NCBI RefSeq assembly: GCF_018476885.1
Contig: NZ_JAHCVJ010000001.1
Span: 558,001-622,000, forward strand
From: Geoanaerobacter pelophilus
GTDB lineage: Bacteria > Desulfobacterota > Desulfuromonadia > Geobacterales > DSM-12255
Length of the DNA stretch: 64,000 nt
Reading direction: 5' to 3'
Under the pieces are notes generated by a model, which worked only from the letters and a program-made list of their open reading frames with translations, was not told the DNA's origin and searched no databases. The translations under genes were made by a program, and so were the position numbers. Below, one piece after another: positions 17,333-25,231 of the stretch (its first letter is position 1; every line of letters starts with the position of its first letter).

Positions 17333-19051
17333 ATGAAGATGCTTGACTGGAGCCGCTGGCTCCCCAAATCAGTAGAGTGTATGAAAGGTTACAATGATAA
17401 GGTTTTTGCCGCGGACCTCACTTCGGGACTTACTGTCGGCCTGGTTGCCCTGCCCCTGGCAATGGCCTTCGGGATCTCGTCAGGAGTAACGCCGCAGGCA
17501 GGGATATATACCGCCGTGATTGCCGGTTTTCTGATCTCTGCTCTTGGCGGTTCCAAGACGCAGATCGGGGGTCCGACTGGCGCCTTTGTCGTGGTCATTG
17601 CCTCGATCATAGCCAAACACGGCTTATCGGGGCTGCTCATGGTCACCATGATGGCGGGGATAATCCTGCTGTTTCTAGGCCTTACCGGGCTTGGCAACGC
17701 CGTGAAATTCATACCTAGACCGGTCATCATCGGTTTCACCAACGGCATCGCGGTGCTGATCGCTTCGACCCAGATCAAGGATTTCCTGGGCATTACCAAT
17801 ATCGGTCAGGTACCGGGCGAGTTTTATGAGAGAATGGTGCTGATCTTCAGCAACATCGGCAAAACCGATTTGACAACCGTTGTTCTTGCCCTGACCTCGC
17901 TGCTGGTAATGATCGTCATTCCGAGATTCACGAAACGGATCCCCGGATCGATCGTTGCCCTCACCGCTTCCACCATCTGCGTAGCCATGTTCAATATCCC
18001 CGTGGAAACCATCGGTAGCAGATTCGGCGGGATTCCAACCGGTCTTCCGGAGATGCAGTTGCCTTTGCTCCGCATGGACCTGGTCATGCCGCTACTCCCG
18101 TCGGCAGTGACGGTTGCCCTGCTGGCCGCCATCGAAAGTCTGCTGTCAGCGGTTGTGGCAGACTCCATGAGCGGCGACCGCCATAACTCCAATGTAGAGC
18201 TGATCGCCCAAGGGATTGCCAATCTCACGGTGCCTCTCTTCGGCGGGATCCCGGTGACCGGGGCCATTGCCCGGACTGCAACCAACATCCGCTCCGGCGC
18301 CCGCACCCCGGTCTCGGGGATGATCCATGCTGTGACGCTGCTCTGCATTATCCTCTTTGCCGCTAAACTCGCCGCATTCATCCCGCTGGCCACTCTTTCC
18401 GCGGTGCTGTTCATCGTGGCCTACAACATGGGGGAATGGCGCGAGATCAAGACCATCGTCCGTCTGGAGCGCAAGGAGATCACGGTCTGGCTGATCACCT
18501 TTATGCTGACTGTCGCAGCAGACCTAACCATTGCCGTTGAAGTGGGGATGACGCTGGCGGCGCTCCTCTACATCTACCAGGTATCAAGGACCACAGTGGT
18601 TGCCCCGCTGACCGTCGAGGCAATGGAACAAGGGAAAACCCACATCGTGCAGGACTATATCATCCCGCCCTATGTCAGCATTTTTCACATCCAGGGGCCG
18701 TTCCTGTTCGGTGCTGCCGAGAAGCTGAACCAGCTGGACACCGACGTTGATACCTTGGGACCGATCGTGGTCCTACGGCTGCGCTACATGACCGCCATAG
18801 ACGCCACCGGCCTGTACGCCATAGAGCAGTTCTACGAAAGGCTCCATGCCGCCGGCAAGCACCTGATCCTGTGTGGCAGCAGGGGACAGGCAAAACGGCT
18901 GATCTATACCTCGGCACTGCCGAGGATCATCGGCGCCCGGAACATCCTCCCCAACATCCGCGCCGCCTTGAGCAGGGCCGAGAGCATCCAGGAGCGGTTT
19001 GGCGGGATTGGCGATGAGTTTGCCGAAGACCTGGCCGTAGCGCCCGGATAG
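17333..19051 (+). CDS. SulP-family anion permease with STAS domain
   Basis: A 572-residue inner-membrane transporter. The SulP transmembrane core spans about residues 25-430 (signature stretches VALPLAMAFGISSGV, QIGGPTGAFVVVIASI and GIPVTGAIARTATNIRSG), followed by a cytoplasmic STAS domain with MTAIDATGLYAIEQF. The family carries sulfate, bicarbonate, dicarboxylates or other anions; the substrate cannot be assigned. The start is the ATG at 17333 (AGGAG 9 bases upstream), not the TTG just before it. It is in an operon with marR. Confidence 0.92.
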   Translation: MKMLDWSRWLPKSVECMKGYNDKVFAADLTSGLTVGLVALPLAMAFGISSGVTPQAGIYTAVIAGFLISALGGSKTQIGGPTGAFVVVIASIIAKHGLSGLLMVTMMAGIILLFLGLTGLGNAVKFIPRPVIIGFTNGIAVLIASTQIKDFLGITNIGQVPGEFYERMVLIFSNIGKTDLTTVVLALTSLLVMIVIPRFTKRIPGSIVALTASTICVAMFNIPVETIGSRFGGIPTGLPEMQLPLLRMDLVMPLLPSAVTVALLAAIESLLSAVVADSMSGDRHNSNVELIAQGIANLTVPLFGGIPVTGAIARTATNIRSGARTPVSGMIHAVTLLCIILFAAKLAAFIPLATLSAVLFIVAYNMGEWREIKTIVRLERKEITVWLITFMLTVAADLTIAVEVGMTLAALLYIYQVSRTTVVAPLTVEAMEQGKTHIVQDYIIPPYVSIFHIQGPFLFGAAEKLNQLDTDVDTLGPIVVLRLRYMTAIDATGLYAIEQFYERLHAAGKHLILCGSRGQAKRLIYTSALPRIIGARNILPNIRAALSRAESIQERFGGIGDEFAEDLAVAPG

Positions 19052-19081
19052 TACCTTAATCTATTAGACAGATGATTAGCA

Positions 19082-19120
19082 AAAAGCCGCCTCTTCGTAA
19101 CGGAAGAGGCGGCTTTATTG
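19082..19120. terminator. Bidirectional terminator between the SulP gene and trpG
   Basis: A 15-base stem AAAGCCGCCTCTTC / GAAGAGGCGGCTTT with a 5-base loop, flanked by A-run and T-run, between converging genes. Confidence 0.85.
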
Positions 19121-19146
19121 TTTCGGCAGCGTTCAGATGGCTGCTA

Positions 19147-19716
19147 TCAGGCGGTCATCTCCAGGAAATTGCGCAGGATATCCATGCCACCTTCGGTCAG
19201 GATTGATTCCGGATGGAACTGAACCCCCCAGAGCGGCAGTTCGCGATGCCTGAGCCCCATGATTTCCCCCTCTTCCACCCAGGCGGTGATCTCCAGGCAA
19301 TCGGGAAAACTGCTCCGCTCGACCACAAGGGAGTGGTAGCGGGTGGCATTGAACGGGTTGGCAAGCCCTGCGAACAGCTCTTTGCCGTTGTGGTGGATTA
19401 GCGAGGTCTTGCCGTGCATCAGCGTGGAGCTACGCACGATTGTGCCGCCAAAGGCCGCGCCAATCGACTGGTGCCCCAGACAGACGCCCAGGATCGGGAT
19501 CTTGCCAGCAAAGTGGCGAATGGCGGCAACCGAAATGCCGGCCTCCTCGGGCGAACATGGTCCGGGTGAGACCACCAGCCGTTGTGGCGCCAGCCGCTCG
19601 ATCTCGTCCAGCGAAATCTGGTCGTTGCGGAATACCTGCACCTCTTCGCCCAGTTGACCAAAATACTGGACGATGTTGTAGGTAAAGGAATCGTAGTTGT
19701 CGATCATCAGGAGCAT
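19147..19716 (-). CDS. trpG: Anthranilate synthase component II (glutamine amidotransferase)
   Basis: TrpG (189 aa) supplies ammonia from glutamine to TrpE. Class-I amidotransferase triad: Cys79 in [10 protein letters not shown] and His-Glu in [23 protein letters not shown] forms the glutamine-binding loop. In many bacteria this subunit also serves p-aminobenzoate synthesis, which could apply here since no separate PabA is visible. Its ATG overlaps the trpE stop by one base (TGATG), so translation is coupled. Confidence 0.96.
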   Translation of the reverse strand: MLLMIDNYDSFTYNIVQYFGQLGEEVQVFRNDQISLDEIERLAPQRLVVSPGPCSPEEAGISVAAIRHFAGKIPILGVCLGHQSIGAAFGGTIVRSSTLMHGKTSLIHHNGKELFAGLANPFNATRYHSLVVERSSFPDCLEITAWVEEGEIMGLRHRELPLWGVQFHPESILTEGGMDILRNFLEMTA

Positions 19717-21194
19717 CAGTCTAGCCCTTTCTCAGCGGTTTCTATGGCCCGCATCACTGCCATCGCCTTGTTGACCGTCTCCTGCCACTCGGCAGCCGGG
19801 TCGGAATCCGCAACAATACCGGCACCGGCCTGGAGGTGAATCTTGCCGTCCTTCACCACCAGGGTCCGGATGGCAATGGCGAGATCCATGTTGCCGGAGA
19901 ACGAGAAATAGCCAACCGCGCCGCCGTAGATCTCCCGCTTCACCGGCTCCAGCTCATCGATGATCTCCATTGCCCTGACCTTGGGGGCTCCGGAAAGGGT
20001 CCCGGCCGGGAAGGTGGCCCTCACCAGGTCAAAGGCATCCCTGCCACCCTCCAGTTCTCCCTGGACGTTGGAGACAATATGCATCACGTGCGAATAGCGC
20101 TCAATGACCATCAGCTCGGAAACCTTAACTGTGCCGGTTGTGCAGACCCGGCCGAGATCGTTCCGGCCCAGGTCCACCAGCATGACATGCTCGGCGCACT
20201 CCTTGGGATCGGCCAGTAGTTCATCAGCCAGCTGCTGGTCTTCGTCCGGCGTTGCGCCGCGCGGCCGGGTCCCGGCTATGGGACGCAGCTCAACCAGCTC
20301 CCCTTCCTTGCGCACCATGACCTCGGGCGAGGCCCCGACAACAACTGTATCTTCGAGGCGGAGAAAAAACATGTAGGGAGAGGGGTTGAGGGTCCTCAGC
20401 ACCCGGTAGATATCGAGCGGATCAACGGTCAGTTCACCGGAGAACCGCTGCGACAGCACCACCTGGATGATGTCGCCGGAGCGGACGTACTCCTTGGCCT
20501 TGGTTACTGACTGCTCGAACTGTTCCCTGGTGACATTGGAGACAAATTCGACCTTGCTTGCGCTATTGCGACAACCACACTGGGTTGCAGGGGCCTTGAG
20601 CTTGGCGATGATGGCGTCGATCTTGGCGACTGCCCCGGCATAGGCCTCTGCCGGAGATATTGCATCGTCAAGATGTACGTTGGAGACCACCTTGATCTTC
20701 TGCCGCATGTTGTCGAAGATGAGAATGGTATCGGTAATGACAAAGTAAGAGTCCCAAGCGCCTATGACTGACGGCTTATCAGATTCGAGCCGCTCGAAGT
20801 GGCGCACCATGTCATAGCCGAGATAGCCGACGGCACCGCCGAAAAACCGGGGAACCCCCTCGACCTCAACCGGAGTAAACCTTGCCAGGTGATCGCGGAC
20901 AAAACCGAGCGGATCGGCGGTCTGCAGGTTCCTGACCGGCGCACCGTTTTCAATGATCTCCACGGTGGTGCCGCGGGTCCTGATGATTACCTCCGGGCTT
21001 GAGCCGAGAAAGGTGTAGCGCGCCCATTTTTCCCCACCCTCGATACTCTCCAGCAGAAAGGAATAACGACCGTCATCGATCTTGCGAAACGCCGACACTG
21101 GTGTGTCGAGGTCGGCCATGATCTCCCGGTACACCGGGATCAGGTTCCCTTGAGACGAAAGCCCCTGAAATGAGGCAAAATCGGGGTAATACAT
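19716..21194 (-). CDS. trpE: Anthranilate synthase component I
   Basis: TrpE (492 aa) makes anthranilate from chorismate. The LLES motif ([20 protein letters not shown]), part of the tryptophan feedback site, is present, as are [29 protein letters not shown] and [20 protein letters not shown] of the chorismate-binding domain. The start MYYPDFASF at 21194 has GGAG 6 bases upstream; the longer frame to 21299 is rejected because it would include the promoter. Confidence 0.96.
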   Translation of the reverse strand: MYYPDFASFQGLSSQGNLIPVYREIMADLDTPVSAFRKIDDGRYSFLLESIEGGEKWARYTFLGSSPEVIIRTRGTTVEIIENGAPVRNLQTADPLGFVRDHLARFTPVEVEGVPRFFGGAVGYLGYDMVRHFERLESDKPSVIGAWDSYFVITDTILIFDNMRQKIKVVSNVHLDDAISPAEAYAGAVAKIDAIIAKLKAPATQCGCRNSASKVEFVSNVTREQFEQSVTKAKEYVRSGDIIQVVLSQRFSGELTVDPLDIYRVLRTLNPSPYMFFLRLEDTVVVGASPEVMVRKEGELVELRPIAGTRPRGATPDEDQQLADELLADPKECAEHVMLVDLGRNDLGRVCTTGTVKVSELMVIERYSHVMHIVSNVQGELEGGRDAFDLVRATFPAGTLSGAPKVRAMEIIDELEPVKREIYGGAVGYFSFSGNMDLAIAIRTLVVKDGKIHLQAGAGIVADSDPAAEWQETVNKAMAVMRAIETAEKGLD

Positions 21195-21270
21195 GAGGAT
21201 CTCCGTAACAGGCAGGACAGCTTGGGGAATGTGTAATGAATCGGCCAGGAGAGCCTCTCCCGGACGGGTT

Positions 21271-21299
21271 AAGGTATCACAGCGGGTTGGGAGTGTCAA
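21271..21299 (-). promoter_or_regulatory. Candidate sigma70 promoter for trpEG
   Basis: On the minus strand TTGACA (21299-21294) and TACCTT (21276-21271) are 17 bases apart, about 77 bases ahead of the trpE ATG. A small hairpin (GGAGAG-G-CTCTCC) lies in the leader. I see no Trp-rich leader peptide and no T-box. Confidence 0.55.
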
Positions 21300-21319
21300 G
21301 ACCGGCCGGGCAAGCCGCT

Positions 21320-22426
21320 TCAGGGATGTTCTGCGCCGATTTTCAGCGGAAGAGTGAAATAGAAGGTCGAGCCGATTCCGGGCTGACCCTCGCCCCAGGT
21401 CCGGCCTTCGTGCCGGCTGATAATCCGGCGCACCGTGGCAAGACCGATGCCAGTCCCCTCGAATTCATTGGCATGGTGCAACCGCTGGAAGGTTCCGAAA
21501 AGCCGGTCAGCATAGGTCATGTCAAAACCGACCCCATTGTCCTTGACGAAAAAGACCTGCTCGCCATCTTCAGTCTTACAGCCGAACTCAACAGCTGCCG
21601 CATCGTTTTTGCTGGTGTATTTCCAGGCGTTCCCCAAAAAGTTAACCAGGACGATGCGCAGCAAGTGAAGATCACCCCAGGCCGTCATCCCTTCTCCTAT
21701 GGTAAAGGCAACCTGCCGTTCCGGTTGCAGCTCGCGCAGGTCAGAGACAACCTCGTTCCCCAGCTTGGTTATATCGACATACTGGCAGTTCATGCCGCCC
21801 CTGGTAACCTTTGACAGGTTCAGCAGGTCGTCGATGAGCATTGACATTCGCTTGGTGGCTTTGCACACTCGATGCAGGTATTCCTTGCCATGTTCATCAA
21901 GGTTTCCCTCGCACTCTTCCATCAGCAGGCGGGAAAACCCCTCTATATGCCTGAGCGGAGCCCGAAGGTCATGGGACACCGAATAGCTGAATGACTCAAG
22001 CTCATTATTGGCATTTTCCAACGCCTGGGTCCGGCGCTGGAGATCCTCATTCAACCAGCTGATCTCCTCTTGCGCCGCAGCACGACTATTGATCTCCTCC
22101 GTGAGAATGCGGTTGGTTTCTAACAGCTGACTGGTTCGCTCCTGAACGCGCTCTTCCAGTTCCAAGGTCTTTTCCTCAAGTGCCCGCGCTGCGCGTTTGC
22201 GAACAATCGAGACATAGACAAGCAATGCTATTATGGTGACAAGAAACCCTACAATCGCGAATATCCCCCAGAAAAGGGCCGGGGAATTTTCGCAGACCAT
22301 TTCGTGCGGTTTCGCAGAAGCAACACCTTCCTGCAGGCCGGCACCAAAGACATACGGCACAGGGAACTGAAGCGACATCAGCACGAGAGCGACAATGGTA
22401 TCGCACCTCCTGCCAACTCGGGACAT
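21320..22426 (-). CDS. Membrane sensor histidine kinase
   Basis: About 368 residues if started at MSRVGRRCDTIVALVL (22426), which gives a good signal sequence. The start is uncertain because no ribosome-binding site precedes it and AGGAGG lies just inside the frame (22411-22406). A short extracytoplasmic stretch, one TM segment (LFWGIFAIVGFLVTIIALL), a coiled coil, then HisKA with H-box FSYSVSHDLRAPLRHIEGF and a complete HATPase: NFLGNAWKYT, VKDNGVGFD, FGTFQRLH and GTGIGLATVRRI. The kinase type resembles phytochrome-like or CheR-associated kinases. No response regulator is adjacent. It lies upstream of trpE on the same strand and divergent from htpG. Confidence 0.85.
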   Translation of the reverse strand: MSRVGRRCDTIVALVLMSLQFPVPYVFGAGLQEGVASAKPHEMVCENSPALFWGIFAIVGFLVTIIALLVYVSIVRKRAARALEEKTLELEERVQERTSQLLETNRILTEEINSRAAAQEEISWLNEDLQRRTQALENANNELESFSYSVSHDLRAPLRHIEGFSRLLMEECEGNLDEHGKEYLHRVCKATKRMSMLIDDLLNLSKVTRGGMNCQYVDITKLGNEVVSDLRELQPERQVAFTIGEGMTAWGDLHLLRIVLVNFLGNAWKYTSKNDAAAVEFGCKTEDGEQVFFVKDNGVGFDMTYADRLFGTFQRLHHANEFEGTGIGLATVRRIISRHEGRTWGEGQPGIGSTFYFTLPLKIGAEHP

Positions 22427-22628
22427 AGTTAAAAAAGCGCTGAAATGATTCAGAGTTTCCACAACTACCTTTACCGTGGCGCTAACAGGACCTGCTCGAA
22501 TCATCCTGAAAGACCGATATTGTTCGGCTAAAGAATATAAATATACCATCTCCTCTTGCAATTCCCAGCAGCGATGATTATGTTTGTCCACTGTTATACA
22601 AAAATACGCAGGAGGAACCAGAAAGCAC

Positions 22629-24575
22629 ATGTCCAAATCGACCAAACAGTTCCAGACCGAGGTGCAACAACTGCTCGACCTGGTAATCCACTCACTCTAT
22701 TCCAACCGTGACATATTTCTTCGCGAGCTTATCTCTAACGCATCCGATGCCGTGGACAAGGTCCGCTTCGAGGCCCACTCCAATGAATCGCTGCTGGAGG
22801 GGAATACTGACTGGAAAATAAAGATCGTCCCCGACAAGACCGCCGGCACCCTCACCATTCTCGATAACGGCATCGGCATGTCCATGGCAGAGGTTGAGGA
22901 GAACATCGGCACCATCGCCCGCTCCGGCACCAAGGCGTTCATGGAGAGTCTCAAGGGGCAGAACCTGGCCAACAACCCGGAGCTGATCGGCCAGTTCGGC
23001 GTTGGGTTCTATTCGTCGTTCATGGTTGCCGACCGGGTCGAGATCGTTACTCGCAAGGCAGGCGACCCGGCTGCCGGCTGCCGCTGGGAATCGACTGGCG
23101 ATGGCTCCTACACCATCGAGGATTGCACCAAGGAAAGCCGCGGCACAGCTATCACCCTGCACCTCAAGGAAGAGATGAAAGAATACCTTGAGGAATGGAA
23201 GATCAAATCGATCATCAAGAAATATTCCGACTATGTCCAGTATCCGATCTGCATGGATATCACCCGCAAGGAGCCGGTCAAAGGGGTTGACGGCAAGGTC
23301 ATCGAGGGTGGCGGCGACATCGAGACCACCACCGAAGAGACCCTCAATTCAATGAAGGCGATTTGGACCCGACCAAAGAGTGAGATCACTGATGATGAGT
23401 ATGAGGAGTTCTACAAACATATATCGCACGACTACGACAAACCTCTGAAAACCATCCATTACTCGGCTGAAGGGACCAGCGAGTTCCGCTCCATCCTCTA
23501 TATCCCTGCGCACCGGCCATTCGACCTTTTCTACAAGGACCAGAAAAAAGGGGTGCAGCTTTACGTAAAGCGGGTGTTCATCTCCGATCATTGCGAGGAC
23601 CTGCTCCCGGACTGGCTCCGATTCATGAAAGGGGTGGTCGATTCCAGCGACCTGCCGCTCAACGTTTCCCGCGAAATCCTGCAGCAGGATGTGGAGATCA
23701 AGCGGATCCAGAAGAGCCTGGTCACCAAGACCCTGGCAACGCTTGCCGAAATGAAGGAAAAGGAGAATGAGGAGTACCTCAAGTTCTACAAGGAGTTCGG
23801 CCCGGTATTAAAAGAAGGTCTCCATTTCGACTACGCCAACAAAGAAAAGCTCCAGGAACTGGTGCTCTTTGAAAGCTCCAAGACCGAACCCGGCAGCTTC
23901 GTCTCCCTGAAGGAATACGTAGAGCGGATGCCGGAAACGCAGAAGGAGATCTATTTCCAGACCGGTACATCACGCGAGGCAGTAGAGAATTCGCCCCACA
24001 TGGAGGCGTTACGCAAGAAGGATTACGAAGTGCTGTTCCTGATCGACCCGGTTGATGAGTGGGTTACCCAGGCGCTCCACGAGTATGACGGCAAGAAACT
24101 GAAGGCCGTCGACCGCGGCGACCTGGAACTCGACACCGAAGAAGAGAAGAAGGAACACGAGCAGAAACGCGAAGAAGCCAAGAAACAGTTCGGCTCACTG
24201 CTTGACTTCATCAAAGGCAAGCTTGAGGACCGGGTCAAAGAAGTAAGGTTCTCCAGCCGGCTGACCGACAGCTCCTGCTGCCTGGTGGCCGACGAATACG
24301 GCATCAACGCCAACATGGAGCGGATCATGAAGGCGATGAACCAGGACATCCCGGAATCAAAACGGGTCCTGGAGCTGAACCCGGACCACCCGATCGTTAG
24401 CGTCATGGGTAAACTTTTTGAGAAGGACAAAGAAAACCCGCGCCTGGCGGACTATTGCGAGCTGCTTTTCGACCAGGCGCTCCTGACCGAAGGGTCACCA
24501 ATCAAGGACCCACTCAGGTTCACCCGGCTGGTCTCGGAGCTGATGGTTGCCGACGGCAAGGGACTGGTGGGCTGA
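22629..24575 (+). CDS. htpG: Hsp90-family chaperone HtpG
   Basis: HtpG (648 aa) is a cytosolic ATP-dependent chaperone. GHKL ATP-site motifs are intact: [29 protein letters not shown] and [18 protein letters not shown]. Middle-domain signatures include [15 protein letters not shown]. There is no eukaryotic MEEVD tail, as expected. The start [14 protein letters not shown] at 22629 matches family N-termini; an AGGAGG lies 13 bases upstream. The frame is open from 22584. Confidence 0.97.
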   Translation: MSKSTKQFQTEVQQLLDLVIHSLYSNRDIFLRELISNASDAVDKVRFEAHSNESLLEGNTDWKIKIVPDKTAGTLTILDNGIGMSMAEVEENIGTIARSGTKAFMESLKGQNLANNPELIGQFGVGFYSSFMVADRVEIVTRKAGDPAAGCRWESTGDGSYTIEDCTKESRGTAITLHLKEEMKEYLEEWKIKSIIKKYSDYVQYPICMDITRKEPVKGVDGKVIEGGGDIETTTEETLNSMKAIWTRPKSEITDDEYEEFYKHISHDYDKPLKTIHYSAEGTSEFRSILYIPAHRPFDLFYKDQKKGVQLYVKRVFISDHCEDLLPDWLRFMKGVVDSSDLPLNVSREILQQDVEIKRIQKSLVTKTLATLAEMKEKENEEYLKFYKEFGPVLKEGLHFDYANKEKLQELVLFESSKTEPGSFVSLKEYVERMPETQKEIYFQTGTSREAVENSPHMEALRKKDYEVLFLIDPVDEWVTQALHEYDGKKLKAVDRGDLELDTEEEKKEHEQKREEAKKQFGSLLDFIKGKLEDRVKEVRFSSRLTDSSCCLVADEYGINANMERIMKAMNQDIPESKRVLELNPDHPIVSVMGKLFEKDKENPRLADYCELLFDQALLTEGSPIKDPLRFTRLVSELMVADGKGLVG

Positions 24576-24631
24576 GCCGGCAATTTTACAGGCATTTTTA
24601 CCTTTTGCGATAGGTGCGCACATTTTTTGGC

Positions 24632-24661
24632 TTGACACCGATTCGTTCATTAAAGTAAAGT
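24632..24661 (+). promoter_or_regulatory. Candidate promoter driving the tandem-riboswitch leader
   Basis: TTGACA (24632-24637) and TAAAGT (24656-24661) are separated by 18 bases. Transcription would begin about 25-30 bases before riboswitch 1. No comparable promoter was noticed between the two riboswitches. Confidence 0.55.
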
Positions 24662-24691
24662 TTACAAAAACGTAAGCAACGGTTTCACCGA

Positions 24692-24775
24692 TAGACGACA
24701 ATACTAAACCATCCGCGAGGATGGGACGGAAAGCCCATAGGGTCTCAAGCAGACAGCCGGGTCGCCGAAATATCC
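24692..24775 (+). ncRNA. GEMM-I-type cyclic dinucleotide riboswitch, copy 1
   Basis: Core AATACTAAACCATCC with a GCGA tetraloop hairpin (CCATCC-GCGA-GGATGG), then GGACGGAAAGCCCATAGGG, a second hairpin (GTCT...AGAC) and AGCCGGGTCGCCGAAATAT. This is the layout of GEMM-I riboswitches. The sequence closely resembles the Geobacter subset (GEMM-Ib) that prefers 3',3'-cGAMP, with ACTAAACC where c-di-GMP sensors usually have GGCAAACC. Ligand preference is inferred. The 3' part overlaps the 5' arm of a terminator, implying that ligand binding prevents termination. Confidence 0.88.
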
Positions 24776-24812
24776 AACCAGATATGACAGGCGACCCGGC
24801 TTTTTTGTTTTT
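24756..24812 (+). terminator. Riboswitch 1 terminator (expression platform)
   Basis: GCCGGGTCGCC (24756-24766) pairs perfectly with GGCGACCCGGC (24790-24800), followed by TTTTTTGTTTTT. Its 5' arm is part of the riboswitch 1 core, so the two structures are mutually exclusive. Confidence 0.88.
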
Positions 24813-24887
24813 GGGTTGCAAAACCGACAGCAAACAAGGAGGAAAATGCAGACGCTTTTTTCCTGAATCCAAGGCACAGCAAAAAGC

Positions 24888-24991
24888 TCCAGCTGCAAGG
24901 CTTGCGAAGTCTGAGGCATGAGTCGTAGCCATAGGCTACGTCGCAACGACGAAGGCAGAGCGTAACGCAGCAGATGAACTTTTGGCGAAGC
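24888..24991 (+). repeat. Intergenic repeat-like element between the riboswitches
   Basis: A block with central hairpin CGTAGCC-ATA-GGCTACG (24931-24947), flanked by GAAGTCTGAGGCATGAGT and TCGCAACGACGAAGGCAG, ending AGATGAACTTTTGGCGAAGCC. The shape (GAGGC...CGTA-loop-TACG-TCGCA...GATG...GCGAA-AGCC) resembles the repeats at 13249 and 42803, but the primary sequence differs, so it may be a separate family. No ORF or RNA gene is recognised in it. Confidence 0.5.
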
Positions 24992-24999
24992 CCATTTGG

Positions 25000-25080
25000 T
25001 ACACGATAATACTAAACCATCCGCGAGGATGGGGCGGAAAGCCTAAGGGTCTCTCAGAGACAGCCGGGATGCCGAAATAC
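25000..25080 (+). ncRNA. GEMM-I-type cyclic dinucleotide riboswitch, copy 2
   Basis: It starts ACACGATAATACTAAACCAT, shares the GCGA-capped hairpin and the CGGAAAGCC core with copy 1, then CCTAAGGGTCTCTCAGAGAC and AGCCGGGATGCCGAAATAC. The GTCTC-TCA-GAGAC stem is longer than in copy 1. It lies 310 bases after copy 1 on the same strand and directly ahead of the cytochrome lipoprotein gene. As in copy 1, the bases before AAACC suggest the cGAMP-preferring subset; this is inferred. Confidence 0.9.
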
Positions 25081-25110
25081 CCTCACATTCGGCCCCGGCT
25101 CTTTTTTTTG
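25062..25110 (+). terminator. Riboswitch 2 terminator (expression platform)
   Basis: AGCCGGG pairs with CCCGGCT and GCCGAA with TTCGGC, with a two-base bulge, followed by eight T after a C. The 5' arm is shared with the riboswitch 2 core. About 120 bases separate it from the downstream ATG. Confidence 0.88.
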
Positions 25111-25231
25111 CCGGGGTTAAAAAAGGGGGTGATCAACAGAACCCAAACTTTTATTAACCGGCAATTTGCAGATTTACTCTGACAACTAACATCGACTGAT
25201 CGCATCAACAGCATTAACCTTGGAGGAAACA

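Noticed and set aside
21195-21319. Possible tryptophan attenuator ahead of trpE
   Set aside because: Only a 6-base hairpin is present; no leader peptide with Trp codons and no terminator with a T-run.
22394-22411. An ATT start codon for the histidine kinase, 9 bases after AGGAGG
   Set aside because: ATT starts are very rare and AGGAGG also encodes Arg-Arg of a plausible signal-peptide n-region; the ATG at 22426 is simpler, though not proven.
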